NCBI GenBank assembly: GCA_052117605.1
Contig: JBQKIT010000008.1
Source of the DNA: CAG-791 sp000431495
GTDB taxonomy: Bacteria; Bacillota; Clostridia; Lachnospirales; Lachnospiraceae
Length of the DNA stretch: 64,000 nt
Strand: one strand, 5' to 3'
The first letter of the stretch is position 1. Every line of letters starts with the position of its first letter. Positions 41,935-50,657 of the stretch are shown piece by piece. The position numbers were made by a program, and so were the translations under genes. A model generated the notes under the pieces. It searched no databases. It saw only the letters and a list, made by a program, of their open reading frames with translations, and was not told where the DNA came from.

Positions 41935-44385
41935 TCAGCCCATTACAACCTGCACATCATAATCAGCCTTGTCGTTGCTGAACGGAATGATGTTGCCTTC
42001 TACCGGAGCACCGTCTACAAGCATCTGCTTCACGCCCTTTTCCACGTGATCCGGATTGGATACATGGATGTGATAGGTGACGCCGCGGAACTTGCGGGTC
42101 AGATCGTAGTCACCGAAATCCTTCGGAACGCAGGGATCAATGGAGAGTCCCTTATGCGTCGGCATGACGCCGAGGATGTACTGGGAGATATTTGCAAAGG
42201 TCCATGCTGCCGTACCGGTCAGCCAGCTGTTCTTGCCCTCTCCGAAATACTTTGCTTCCTTGCCTGCTACCATCTGGCAGTAAACATAAGGCTCTGTGCG
42301 GTGGATTTCGGAAATCTCCTCCGTGTATGCAGGGCAGGTCTTGCGATAAATATCAAATGCCCGGTCGCCGTGTCCGCAAACAGTTTCCGCAATGGAAACC
42401 CAAGGGTTGTTATGGCAGAAGATGCCTCCGTTCTCCTTGTATCCCGGCGGATAGGAGCTGATCTCACCAAGCTCAAGATGATAGCTCTTGTATGCAGGAT
42501 AGAGGATGCAGATGCCGTATTTGGTATCCAGAAGCTTTTCCACGGATTCCAGGGCCTTGTCTGCAAGTCCCTCCTTTACGCCGCAGCCGGCAAGCACACA
42601 GAAGCCCTGAGGCTCGATGAAGATCTTGCCGTCTTCGCATTCATTGGAGCCAACCTTGTTGCCGTTTGCATCGTAGGCACGTACAAACCACTCTCCGTCC
42701 CAGCCTGCCGTGATGACAGCCCTATAAACGCGGTCTACTGCAGCACGTGCACGTGCTGCCTCTTCCTTATCGCCGCGAAGCTCTGCAATCTGCGCATATT
42801 CCTCGCCGTACTTTACGAACATGCCGCCGATGAAAACAGATTCCGCCACCGGTCCTTCAGAAGGACCGAAGGTCTGGAAGGATTCACCCGGGTGCTCGGA
42901 GAAGCAGTTCAGGTTCAGACAATCATTCCAGTCAGCGCGGCCGATCAGAGGAAGGTCATGCGGACCGAGATGATTGATGGTGAAATCAAGAGACCTCTTG
43001 AGGTGCTCCATCAGCGTTGTGGCAACGGACATATCGTTGTCGTACGGAACAATCTCATCCAGAATGGAATAATCGCCTGTTTCTCTTGTATAAGCGCTGA
43101 CGGCAGCAATGAGCCACAGCGGATCATCGTTGAAACCGGAGCCGATTCCCGCATTGCCCTTCTTGGTAAGCGGCTGGTACTGATGATAAGCAGAGCCGTT
43201 CTGGAACTGCGTGGAAGCAATGTCGATGATTCTCTCCCTTGCGCGTTCCGGAATCAGGTGTACAAAGCCGAAAAGATCCTGGCAGGAATCACGGAAGCCC
43301 ATGCCGCGGCCGATTCCGGATTCATAGTAGGAAGCAGAACGGCTCATGTTGAAGGTGATCATGCACTGATACTGATTCCAGATATTTACCATACGGTTTA
43401 CCTTGTCATTTCCGGTATGAACCGTATAGTGTGTCAGAAGATCCTTCCAGTAATCCTTCAGTTCTGTGTACGCGCGATCCACATCGGCGTCCGTCTTGTA
43501 GCGATCCAGAAGCGCCCATGCTCTCGTCTTGTTGATGATCTCATCTCTGGCAGTCGTTCCCTCGGCCCACTTTTCGTTCTCCGGATTCTCGATGTATGCG
43601 AGAACAAAAACAAAGGATCTGGTTTCACCGGGAGCCAGTGTCAGATTCAGCTGATGCGAAGCAATCGGAGACCATCCGCTTGCCACCGAATTGTGACATT
43701 TTCCCTCAAGAACCGCCTGCGGCTTATCCGGGCCATTGTAGAAGCCCATAAATTCGCTGCGGATCGTGTCAAAGCCATCGATCTTCGCGTTGACGGAGTA
43801 TACTGCGTAGTGATTGCGGCGCTCGCGATACTCTGTCTTATGGAAAATTGTAGAATCCACCAGCTCAACCTCACCGGTAGAAAGGTTTCGCTGGAAGTTC
43901 TCGCAGTCATCCGACGCATTCCAGAGGCACCATTCCACATAAGAGAAGAGCTGAACCTCTTTTGCTTCGTCAGTGTTGTTGGTAAGCTTGATCTGCTCAA
44001 TCTCACAGGTATCATTCAACGGAACAAAGCACAGAAGATCTGAGGCAATTCCGTTTTTGGAAGCGTTGAATCTGGAATATCCAAGGCCATGACGGCACTC
44101 ATAGGAATCCAGCTCGGTCTTGGTCGGCTGCCATGCCGGGTTCCAGATCTCATTTCCCTCTTTGATATAAAAATACTTGCCATTGCTGTCGTACGGAACG
44201 TTGTTGTAACGATAGCGGGTCAGGCGAAGAAGCTTTGCATCCTTATAGAAGGAATATCCGCCGTCTGTGTTGGAAATCAGACTGAAGAAATCCTTGTTTC
44301 CCAGATAATTAATCCAGGGAAGCGGTGTCTTCGGAGTTGTGATGACATATTCCATGGCATTATCATCAAAGTAACCGAATTTCAT
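41935..44385 (-). CDS. Cellobiose phosphorylase (GH94)
   Basis: 816 residues, cytoplasmic. It splits cellobiose with phosphate into alpha-glucose 1-phosphate and glucose. The N-terminal beta-sandwich starts MKFGYFDDNAMEYVI; the (alpha/alpha)6 barrel contains the catalytic acid Asp488 in GRADWNDCLNLN, and segments such as SGIGRGMGFRDSCQD and the phosphate-site region GTAAWTFANISQYILG are those of GH94. Length equals that of characterised cellobiose phosphorylases, but laminaribiose or chitobiose phosphorylase cannot be fully excluded. The ribosome site AAGGAGG is perfect. A divergent LacI-type regulator and operator sites flank the promoter. Confidence 0.9.
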   Translation of the reverse strand: MKFGYFDDNAMEYVITTPKTPLPWINYLGNKDFFSLISNTDGGYSFYKDAKLLRLTRYRYNNVPYDSNGKYFYIKEGNEIWNPAWQPTKTELDSYECRHGLGYSRFNASKNGIASDLLCFVPLNDTCEIEQIKLTNNTDEAKEVQLFSYVEWCLWNASDDCENFQRNLSTGEVELVDSTIFHKTEYRERRNHYAVYSVNAKIDGFDTIRSEFMGFYNGPDKPQAVLEGKCHNSVASGWSPIASHQLNLTLAPGETRSFVFVLAYIENPENEKWAEGTTARDEIINKTRAWALLDRYKTDADVDRAYTELKDYWKDLLTHYTVHTGNDKVNRMVNIWNQYQCMITFNMSRSASYYESGIGRGMGFRDSCQDLFGFVHLIPERARERIIDIASTQFQNGSAYHQYQPLTKKGNAGIGSGFNDDPLWLIAAVSAYTRETGDYSILDEIVPYDNDMSVATTLMEHLKRSLDFTINHLGPHDLPLIGRADWNDCLNLNCFSEHPGESFQTFGPSEGPVAESVFIGGMFVKYGEEYAQIAELRGDKEEAARARAAVDRVYRAVITAGWDGEWFVRAYDANGNKVGSNECEDGKIFIEPQGFCVLAGCGVKEGLADKALESVEKLLDTKYGICILYPAYKSYHLELGEISSYPPGYKENGGIFCHNNPWVSIAETVCGHGDRAFDIYRKTCPAYTEEISEIHRTEPYVYCQMVAGKEAKYFGEGKNSWLTGTAAWTFANISQYILGVMPTHKGLSIDPCVPKDFGDYDLTRKFRGVTYHIHVSNPDHVEKGVKQMLVDGAPVEGNIIPFSNDKADYDVQVVMG

Positions 44386-44432
44386 AATACCTCCTTTTGC
44401 ATTTCCCCCAAATGAATTGATAATAGATTCAG

Positions 44433-44444
44433 AAAACGTTTAAG
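44433..44444. promoter_or_regulatory. LacI-type operator in the cellobiose phosphorylase leader
   Basis: AAAACGTTTAAG contains the palindromic core AAACGTTT. It lies about 30 bases downstream of the cellobiose phosphorylase -10 box (minus strand TATAAT at 44470-44475, with TTGCTT at 44494-44499). It shares AAACGWTTAA with the site at 44597. Confidence 0.6.
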
Positions 44445-44582
44445 TAACAAAACACAATTTGACATGGCTATTATATGCATCGAGCAGACAAAAAAGCAAG
44501 GATCATCCCCTGAAAGAGCGATGAAATCTACACTTTTAACATCTTTGCATAGGTAAATCTTGTAATATGTAACATAATGTAC

Positions 44583-44607
44583 TATTCTATTATCGTAAAC
44601 GATTAAG
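44583..44607. promoter_or_regulatory. Promoter and operator of the LacI-type regulator gene
   Basis: TTGTAA (44560-44565) and TATTCT (44583-44588) form a plus-strand promoter with 17-base spacing. ATCGTAAACGAT (44592-44603), an inverted repeat containing the AAACGATTAA core, directly follows the -10 box, which suggests autoregulation. Confidence 0.55.
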
Positions 44608-44673
44608 GTCATCTAAAAAAATGTCATGATCGTGTACAATGGAACGAGAGGGAACTGTAGAAAGGGGTAAGGA

Positions 44674-45693
44674 ATGGTATCGCTCAAGGATATTTCAGCG
44701 GCCTGCGGGGTGTCGATTGCTACCGTAAGCAAGGCACTTAACAATCATAACGACGTCAGTGAAGAAACCAAGGAACGCATTCGCAAGACTGCGATGAATC
44801 TTGGTTACATGCCCAACTCCGCGGCAAAGGCGCTGAAAACCAATCGAACCTATAACCTTGGAATCCTCTTTGTGGACGAAGCGCAGAGCGGACTGACGCA
44901 TGACTATTATGCAGCTCTTCTGGACAGCTTCAAGCGTCACGCGGAAGCCCTCGGCTACGATCTGACCTTCATTAACAGCAATACCACAAGAAGCAACCGG
45001 ATGTCCTATCTTGCGCATGCGAGATATCGCGGCTTTGACGGAGTGTGCATTGCCTGCGTGGATTTCTATGATCCCGATGTTGTGGAGCTGGTTCGAAGCA
45101 ACATTCCGATCGTTACAATCGATCATGTCTTTGACAACCGCATGGTCATTCAGTCGGACAACGTGGCCGGAATCCGCGACCTTGTGAATTATATCTACCA
45201 GCGCGGGCACCGAAAAATCGCCTATATACACGGATTTGATTCTGCAGTTACACAGGCCCGCCTCGCAAGCTTCTATAAAACCTGCTATGATCTGGGTCTT
45301 ACGATTCCGGATGAGTATATTGTAGAGGCAGCATACCGTGACACAGATACCACGTATGCGCGCACTATGGAGCTGCTGAAGCTGAAGGAGCCGCCGACCT
45401 GTATTCTGTATCCGGACGATTTTGCCGCTCTCGGAGGGATGAATGCCGTGCGCGCAAAAGGTCTGACGATCGGAAAAGATATTTCGATTGCCGGTTACGA
45501 CGGAATCCGGTTGGGAAGACACCTGGAGCCGAAGCTGACAACAATCCGCCAGGACACAGAGGCAATCGGCGCGCAGGCAGCCGAGAAGCTGATTGCGCTG
45601 ATCGAACGGCCGAAGACAACGCTGGTCGAGCATGTCATGATTGAGGGAACTCTCTTTGAGGGAGAAACCGTCGGAGAGATCAAACCGGAATAA
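44674..45693 (+). CDS. LacI-family transcriptional regulator
   Basis: 339 residues, ATG after AAAGGGGTAAGG. N-terminal helix-turn-helix VSLKDISAACGVSIATVSKA with the hinge helix NSAAKALKTN, then a periplasmic-binding-protein-like effector domain: YNLGILFVDE, the IAYIHG strand, and ISIAGYDGIRLGRHLEPKLT. It most likely binds the AAACGWTTAA sites and controls the divergent phosphorylase gene in response to a sugar. Confidence 0.93.
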   Translation: MVSLKDISAACGVSIATVSKALNNHNDVSEETKERIRKTAMNLGYMPNSAAKALKTNRTYNLGILFVDEAQSGLTHDYYAALLDSFKRHAEALGYDLTFINSNTTRSNRMSYLAHARYRGFDGVCIACVDFYDPDVVELVRSNIPIVTIDHVFDNRMVIQSDNVAGIRDLVNYIYQRGHRKIAYIHGFDSAVTQARLASFYKTCYDLGLTIPDEYIVEAAYRDTDTTYARTMELLKLKEPPTCILYPDDFAALGGMNAVRAKGLTIGKDISIAGYDGIRLGRHLEPKLTTIRQDTEAIGAQAAEKLIALIERPKTTLVEHVMIEGTLFEGETVGEIKPE

Positions 45694-45779
45694 ATTATTT
45701 TTTACTTTCTTCTTGACAAACATCTGCTGTACGCGTATATTTAATCATGTTGTTGCGGCAGTAATGACGTGACAGAAAT

Positions 45780-45853
45780 GTATGTGTAGCTCAGCTGGAT
45801 AGAGCGTCTGGCTACGGACCAGAAGGTCGCGAGTTCGAATCTTGTCACATACA
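45780..45853 (+). tRNA. tRNA-Arg (ACG)
   Basis: Acceptor GTATGTG/CACATAC, anticodon ACG in stem TCTGG/CCAGA, T arm GCGAGTTCGAATCTTGT with one mismatch. A34 is expected to be converted to inosine. Confidence 0.96.
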
Positions 45854-45854
45854 G

Positions 45855-45895
45855 AAACCGGAAAGCCTTTGGAATCAAGGTTTTCCGGTTTTTTT
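45855..45895 (+). terminator. Terminator of tRNA-Arg
   Basis: AACCGGAAA and TTTTCCGGTT, with inner CCTT/AAGG pairing, are followed by a run of T ending at 45895. Confidence 0.9.
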
Positions 45896-45976
45896 GTTGT
45901 CCGGTCAGACATCTGGTTTTACGTTTTTTCTAAAATTTGTTGTTTATTTGTTGTTTGTTTTTCACTGCTGCCAAAA

Positions 45977-46007
45977 AGAAGGGCTGCCGCTCAGCGACAG
46001 CCCTTCT
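45977..46007 (-). terminator. Terminator downstream of the second thiolase gene
   Basis: AGAAGGGCTG (45977-45986) pairs with CAGCCCTTCT (45998-46007); the minus strand continues with TTTTT. Confidence 0.9.
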
Positions 46008-46068
46008 CTTATACTATCTTTATTTCACCTTTGTGAACACCAATCCGATCATTGCCCATCGCGGACAA

Positions 46069-47250
46069 TTATCTCTCTACAATTGCTGCGCAGCCCATTC
46101 CGCCGCCTACGCACAGGGTTGCAAGTCCCTTGTGTGCATCTCTCTTCTGCATCTCATACAGAAGGGTAACCAGAATTCTCGCGCCGGAGCATCCTACCGG
46201 ATGTCCGAGAGCAATGCCGCCGCCGTTCACGTTGAGCTTCTCGGGATCAAAGCCAAGGTCATGTGCAACTGCCAGAGACTGTGCTGCAAAGGCCTCATTT
46301 GCCTCGTAGAGGTCGAAATCTTCGATCTTATAGCCAGCTTTATCCATTACCTTGCGGGTTGCGTAAATCGGTCCTACGCCCATGATGGAAGGATCTACGC
46401 CGGCAAGCTCTCCGGCAATCCAGGTAGCCATCGGAGTTACGCCGAGCTCCTTCGCCTTCTCTTCGCTCATTACGATCATGGCTGCTGCACCGTCATTGAT
46501 TCCGGACGAATTACCTGCGGTCACGATTCCATCCTTCTTGAAGGCAGGCTTCAGCTTTGCAAGAGCCTCAAGCGTTGTTCCGGGGCGATTTCCCTCATCG
46601 GTATCAAAAACAATCGTTCCCTTCTTCGTCTTGATTTCAACCGGTACGATTTCATCCTTGAATCTTCCGGACTCAATTGCCTTCTCTGCCTTGTTCTGAG
46701 AGCTGAGAGCAAACTCATCCAGCTGCTCACGTGTCAGTCCCCACTGCTCTGCAACGTTCTCAGCCGTAATTCCCATGTGATAGCCGCCGAATGCATCCGT
46801 CAGAGCGTCGCGGATCATTGCATCCTCAACAACACCGGAGTTCATTCTGTATCCGAATCTTGCCTTCGGAAGAAGGTAAGGTGCAGCATCCATATTCTCC
46901 ATACCGCCGGCTACGATGATATCCTTGTCGCCCATGGCAATGAGCTTGGCTGCAAGGTTCACGCAGTGAAGGCCGGAGCCGCACAGAACGTTAATGGTCG
47001 TTGCAGGAACCTCTACCGGAATGCCTGCGTTTACTGCTGCCTGTCTCGCCGGGTTCTGGCCGTTGCCTGCCTGGATAACATCGCCCATGTAGACCTCATC
47101 CACCTGCTCCGGCTTTACTCCGGAACGGCGAAGAGCCTCTTTGATGACAATTGTTCCAAGATCTGCTGCCGGAATGTCCTTCAGAGTTCCGCCAAATTTG
47201 CCGATAGCCGTTCTGCAGGCGCCGGCGATTACAACTTTTCTAAGTGCCAT
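46069..47250 (-). CDS. Acetyl-CoA C-acetyltransferase (thiolase), second copy
   Basis: 393 residues from ATG 47250 (GGAGGG upstream; an earlier in-frame start at 47268 has no ribosome site). It condenses two acetyl-CoA to acetoacetyl-CoA. Active-site Cys90 lies in TINVLCGSGLHCV; the His and second Cys lie in GGIALGHPVGCSGARI near the C-terminus. Very similar in layout to the thiolase at the start of the butyrate operon (same N- and C-terminal motifs), so probably a paralogue. Separate transcription is suggested by the terminator after etfA and the gap before its ATG. Confidence 0.94.
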   Translation of the reverse strand: MALRKVVIAGACRTAIGKFGGTLKDIPAADLGTIVIKEALRRSGVKPEQVDEVYMGDVIQAGNGQNPARQAAVNAGIPVEVPATTINVLCGSGLHCVNLAAKLIAMGDKDIIVAGGMENMDAAPYLLPKARFGYRMNSGVVEDAMIRDALTDAFGGYHMGITAENVAEQWGLTREQLDEFALSSQNKAEKAIESGRFKDEIVPVEIKTKKGTIVFDTDEGNRPGTTLEALAKLKPAFKKDGIVTAGNSSGINDGAAAMIVMSEEKAKELGVTPMATWIAGELAGVDPSIMGVGPIYATRKVMDKAGYKIEDFDLYEANEAFAAQSLAVAHDLGFDPEKLNVNGGGIALGHPVGCSGARILVTLLYEMQKRDAHKGLATLCVGGGMGCAAIVER

Positions 47251-47321
47251 TGATCTTACCCTCCACAATGATTGTTTGCAGTTCTTCTGCTTTTCTTATT
47301 ATAAAACTTTACATGTGCAAA

Positions 47322-47807
47322 TTACATGCACAGATCCGCAAATTCTCCGCCGTCCGCTTTCAGCAGGTCCAAGGGCGCAAGACAGATCTGACAGCCGATT
47401 TTTCCTCCGCTGACATACATTCTCTCCAGTCCCTCTGCGGACGCGTCAACTCTGGTCACAAAAGCCTTCTTCATGCCGATTGAGGTGCATCCGCCGCGCA
47501 CATAACCCGTCAGCTGGAACAGATCCTTTACATGAATCATTTCCACAGATTTTACCCCGACGGATTTCGCGCATTTCTTCAGATCCAGCTCTTTTTCGAT
47601 CGGGATCACAAAAACATAATGCTCCCGGTCATTTCCGACCGTAACCAGCGTTTTGTACACCTGCTCATGAGGAAGTCCCAGCTTGTCTGCCGTCTGAATT
47701 CCATCCACAAAGTCGTCCGGCTCATAGGATTCATGCGTGTAGCTGATCTTCAAGCGATCCAGAATACGCATTGCATTTGTTTTTACTTCTTTTTCTTTCT
47801 TCGCCAT
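47322..47807 (-). CDS. ybaK: YbaK-type Cys-tRNA(Pro)/aminoacyl-tRNA deacylase
   Basis: 161 residues from ATG 47807 (GGAAGGC). It hydrolyses mischarged tRNA in trans, chiefly Cys-tRNA(Pro). Conserved parts are TNAMRILDRLKISYTHESY, the substrate-pocket lysine in EQVYKTLV, VIPIEKELDLKKCAKSVG, and RGGCTSIGMKK. Lies 20 bases after the pyridoxamine kinase gene stop on the same strand, so the two probably share a transcript. Confidence 0.92.
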   Translation of the reverse strand: MAKKEKEVKTNAMRILDRLKISYTHESYEPDDFVDGIQTADKLGLPHEQVYKTLVTVGNDREHYVFVIPIEKELDLKKCAKSVGVKSVEMIHVKDLFQLTGYVRGGCTSIGMKKAFVTRVDASAEGLERMYVSGGKIGCQICLAPLDLLKADGGEFADLCM

Positions 47808-47841
47808 TGTATTGCCTTCCATTCCGCAGCAGGGACGAATC

Positions 47842-48684
47842 TCATTTTCCGCAAAGCCTGCTGATCAGCATCGGAATTGCCTGTTCGAAGTTTACTCCGT
47901 AAAAGACCCGTTCCCGATCCTCTACGGTCTTCCGGATACACTCCAGTGTGAAATCCACCGCAAGCTTCTGCGCGTCCTCCAGAGGCTTTCCCAGCGTCAG
48001 TGCACCGGACAGCACGCTGGCAAAAATATCTCCCGTTCCGTGCATGCTTTCAGGAAGCCTCTCGTTCAGGTACGTTCTGCAAATCGGATGTCCCTTCTCT
48101 TGATGAAGAGACATCACGCCGATTCCATCCGCCCTCTGAAATCCTGTGATAATCACATCGCTGCAGCCAAGCTTCCCAAGGTCCTTCAGAACCTCCTCCC
48201 AGAAGGCCTCATCCGCATCGCTCCGATACTCTCTTCCCGTAAGAAGGCAGGCTTCCGTCAGATTCGGAACAATCACATCTGCCGAAGCGCACAACTTCTT
48301 CATTGCCTCTGCAAAGTCCTGCGTAAATCCCTTATAGAGCTTTCCGTGATCCGCCATCACCGGATCCACAATCTGAAGGCAGTCTTTATGTTTCCGAAAT
48401 TTCTCTCCCAGGTCCCGGACCAGCTCCACCTGACGGACGGATCCCAGATATCCGCTCTCGATCGTATCGAATTTGATGCCTTCCTGTTCCCAGGCTTTCT
48501 CAATCTCTGGAATTTCATCCGTGAGATCCCGAAAGGTAAAATGAGAAAACGCCGTATGCGCAGAAAGAAGCGCCGTCGGAAGAGGGCAGGCTTCTACACC
48601 CATGGCCGAAATGATCGGCAATGCCACCGTCAGCGAGCATTTCCCTACACAGGAGATATCCTGCACAGTCAGTAATCTTTTCAT
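47842..48684 (-). CDS. Pyridoxamine/pyridoxal kinase
   Basis: 280 residues, ribokinase fold. It phosphorylates pyridoxamine, pyridoxine or pyridoxal. N-terminal VQDISCVGKCSLTVALPI is typical of Firmicutes PdxK/PdxY; DPVMADHGKLY and the late GTGDIFASVLSGAL with the anion-hole and catalytic Asp complete the ATP site. Located just downstream of the butyrate operon terminator. Ribosome site AAAAGGAAC. Confidence 0.92.
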   Translation of the reverse strand: MKRLLTVQDISCVGKCSLTVALPIISAMGVEACPLPTALLSAHTAFSHFTFRDLTDEIPEIEKAWEQEGIKFDTIESGYLGSVRQVELVRDLGEKFRKHKDCLQIVDPVMADHGKLYKGFTQDFAEAMKKLCASADVIVPNLTEACLLTGREYRSDADEAFWEEVLKDLGKLGCSDVIITGFQRADGIGVMSLHQEKGHPICRTYLNERLPESMHGTGDIFASVLSGALTLGKPLEDAQKLAVDFTLECIRKTVEDRERVFYGVNFEQAIPMLISRLCGK

Positions 48685-48719
48685 GGATTCGTTCTGTTCC
48701 TTTTGCGTGAAATGTAAAA

Positions 48720-48741
48720 GCGGGCTGCAGATGCAGCCCGC
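48720..48741 (-). terminator. Terminator of the butyrate operon
   Basis: GCGGGCTGC (48720-48728) and GCAGCCCGC (48733-48741) with a four-base loop. On the minus strand four T follow; termination may be partial. Confidence 0.8.
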
Positions 48742-48766
48742 CTCGTTTGGTCATATTCTTACTGAA

Positions 48767-49822
48767 TTATGCACCTGCTTTTGCAGCAATAGCAGCCTTC
48801 AGCTTCTCAGTCAGAAGCGGAACAACCTTGTTCAGATCGCCGACAATGCCGTAATCTGCAACGTCGAAGATCGGAGCGTTCTCATCCTTGTTGATCGCGA
48901 TGATGATATCAGACTCTTCCATACCTGCAACATGCTGGATTGCACCGGAAATACCGATTGCAAAATATACGTGAGGGCGAACCGTCTTGCCGGTCTGTCC
49001 AACCTGAAGATCCTTCGGCTTCCAGCCGGAATCTACAACTGCGCGGGAGCAGGAAACGGTTCCGTGCAGAACCTCTGCAAGATCATCCAGAAGCTTGAAG
49101 TTCTCAGGGCTGCCAACTCCGCGGCCGCCGGAGACAAGGATCTTTGCTGCCTGAATGTCAGCAACAGAAGATACTTCCTTAACGATCTTGAGAATCTCGG
49201 TGTAGCAGTTGTCCGGAACAAATCCAGGGTTGAACTCGACAACCTCTGCCTTGCGGCTGTTGTCGGGAGTCAGCTTCTGCATAACGCCGGGGCGAACGGT
49301 TGCCATCTGCGGACGATAGTCCGGGCAGGCAATCGTAGCGATGGTGTTGCCGCCGAATGCAGGACGGGTCATCAGCAGCTGCTTATGCTTCTGCTCCTGT
49401 CCGGGAACAGCGATCAGCGGGAAATCACCGATTTCAAGCTGTGTGCAGTCAGCGGTAAGTCCGGTGTGAACTCTTGCCGATACACGAGGGCCAAGGTCAC
49501 GGCCGATTGCTGTAGCACCAACCAGAAGGATCTCCGGCTTGAACTCATTCACAACCGATGCCAGAGCGTGTGCATAGGGCTCTGTGCGATAATCCTTCAG
49601 CTCAGGATCATCTACAACGATAACACGATCTGCGCCGTAAGCTGCCAGCTCGTCTGCAAGATCCTTTACGCCGGATCCGATCAGAACTGCCGTAACGGTC
49701 TTGTCATCCAGATCCTTTGCCAGATCATTGGATTTGCCCAGAAGCTCCAAAGCAATGGGGCTGATCTTGTTATCAACCTGCTGAGCAAAGATAAATACTC
49801 CTTTGTAATCCTCTAATGCCAT
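48767..49822 (-). CDS. etfA: Electron transfer flavoprotein, alpha subunit
   Basis: 351 residues. It binds FAD and, with EtfB, transfers electrons to butyryl-CoA dehydrogenase; such complexes can bifurcate electrons from NADH to crotonyl-CoA and ferredoxin. N-terminal domain ends near residue 190; the C-terminal FAD domain has VSGGRGVGSPENF and GQTGKTVRPHVYFAIGISGA, followed by a final AINKDENAPIFDVADYGIVG. The ATG follows AGGAGGAAG and lies 15 bases after etfB. Confidence 0.96.
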   Translation of the reverse strand: MALEDYKGVFIFAQQVDNKISPIALELLGKSNDLAKDLDDKTVTAVLIGSGVKDLADELAAYGADRVIVVDDPELKDYRTEPYAHALASVVNEFKPEILLVGATAIGRDLGPRVSARVHTGLTADCTQLEIGDFPLIAVPGQEQKHKQLLMTRPAFGGNTIATIACPDYRPQMATVRPGVMQKLTPDNSRKAEVVEFNPGFVPDNCYTEILKIVKEVSSVADIQAAKILVSGGRGVGSPENFKLLDDLAEVLHGTVSCSRAVVDSGWKPKDLQVGQTGKTVRPHVYFAIGISGAIQHVAGMEESDIIIAINKDENAPIFDVADYGIVGDLNKVVPLLTEKLKAAIAAKAGA

Positions 49823-49837
49823 TGTTTCTTCCTCCTG

Positions 49838-50629
49838 TTAGATCACGTGCTTCTCGTTCAGTACGTTTACGATATAATCAGCTGCCTCTTCAGGTGAATC
49901 CGGAACAACCTTCACACCCTTGCCCTTGGCAACCTTATCAGAAGCCTTGGCGATCACAGTCGGGGAACCAACCTTACCGATGTTGGAATCTTCCACATCC
50001 TTCAAGTCTTTTCTTCCCCATACAGTAACTTCCTTCTGGAATGCATCAAATACTCCGCCGGGAGTCATATAGCGGGGCTCGTTCAGCTCTGCCAGGCAGG
50101 TAACCAGGCAGGGCATCTTTGCCTTGACAATGTGATATCCGTCATCATACTGACGCTTAACGGTAACGGTCTTCTCCGCCTCATCCACAGAGAGCTCCTC
50201 TGCGTAGGAGATCAGCGGCAGATGAAGGTGCTCGGAGATCTGAGGGCCAACCTGTGCGGTATCACCATCGATAGCCTGACGGCCGGTGATGATCAGATCG
50301 TAATCCAGATTTCTGAGTGCTCCTGCGATGGTCTGGGAGGTAGCCCAGGTATCTGCGCCGCCGAGAACACGGTCAGTAACCAGAACACCCTTGTCTGCGC
50401 CCATTGCGAAGGCTTCGCGAAGAACTGCATCTGCCTTCGGAAGGCCCATGGTCAGAACGGTAACCTCTGCGCCGTACTGATCCTTTAAACGAAGCGCTGC
50501 TTCCAGGCCTGCCTTGTCATCCGGGTTCATGATGGCAAGCATAGCTGCTCTGTCCAGCGTTCCATCGGGTTTGAACTTAACGCCACCCTTTGTATCGGGA
50601 ACCTGCTTTACGCAAACTACTACTTTCAT
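49838..50629 (-). CDS. etfB: Electron transfer flavoprotein, beta subunit
   Basis: 263 residues. N-terminal VCVKQVPDT and the segment VLTMGLPKADAVLREAFAMG, followed by ITGRQAIDGDTAQVGPQISE, which binds the second flavin in bifurcating Etf (AMP in others). Ribosome site AAGGAG. It stands between bcd and etfA, as in other butyrate producers. Confidence 0.96.
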   Translation of the reverse strand: MKVVVCVKQVPDTKGGVKFKPDGTLDRAAMLAIMNPDDKAGLEAALRLKDQYGAEVTVLTMGLPKADAVLREAFAMGADKGVLVTDRVLGGADTWATSQTIAGALRNLDYDLIITGRQAIDGDTAQVGPQISEHLHLPLISYAEELSVDEAEKTVTVKRQYDDGYHIVKAKMPCLVTCLAELNEPRYMTPGGVFDAFQKEVTVWGRKDLKDVEDSNIGKVGSPTVIAKASDKVAKGKGVKVVPDSPEEAADYIVNVLNEKHVI

Positions 50630-50657
50630 ATGTTTTCTCCTTATAGTCAGAATCGAA

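Noticed and set aside
42046..44043. 665-codon open frame antisense to the cellobiose phosphorylase gene
   Set aside because: No start signal and no motif; the opposite strand has an unmistakable GH94 protein.
44459..44464. TTGACA on the plus strand as a possible -35 box for the LacI gene
   Set aside because: No -10 box at 16-18 bases downstream; TTGTAA/TATTCT at 44560-44588 fits better.
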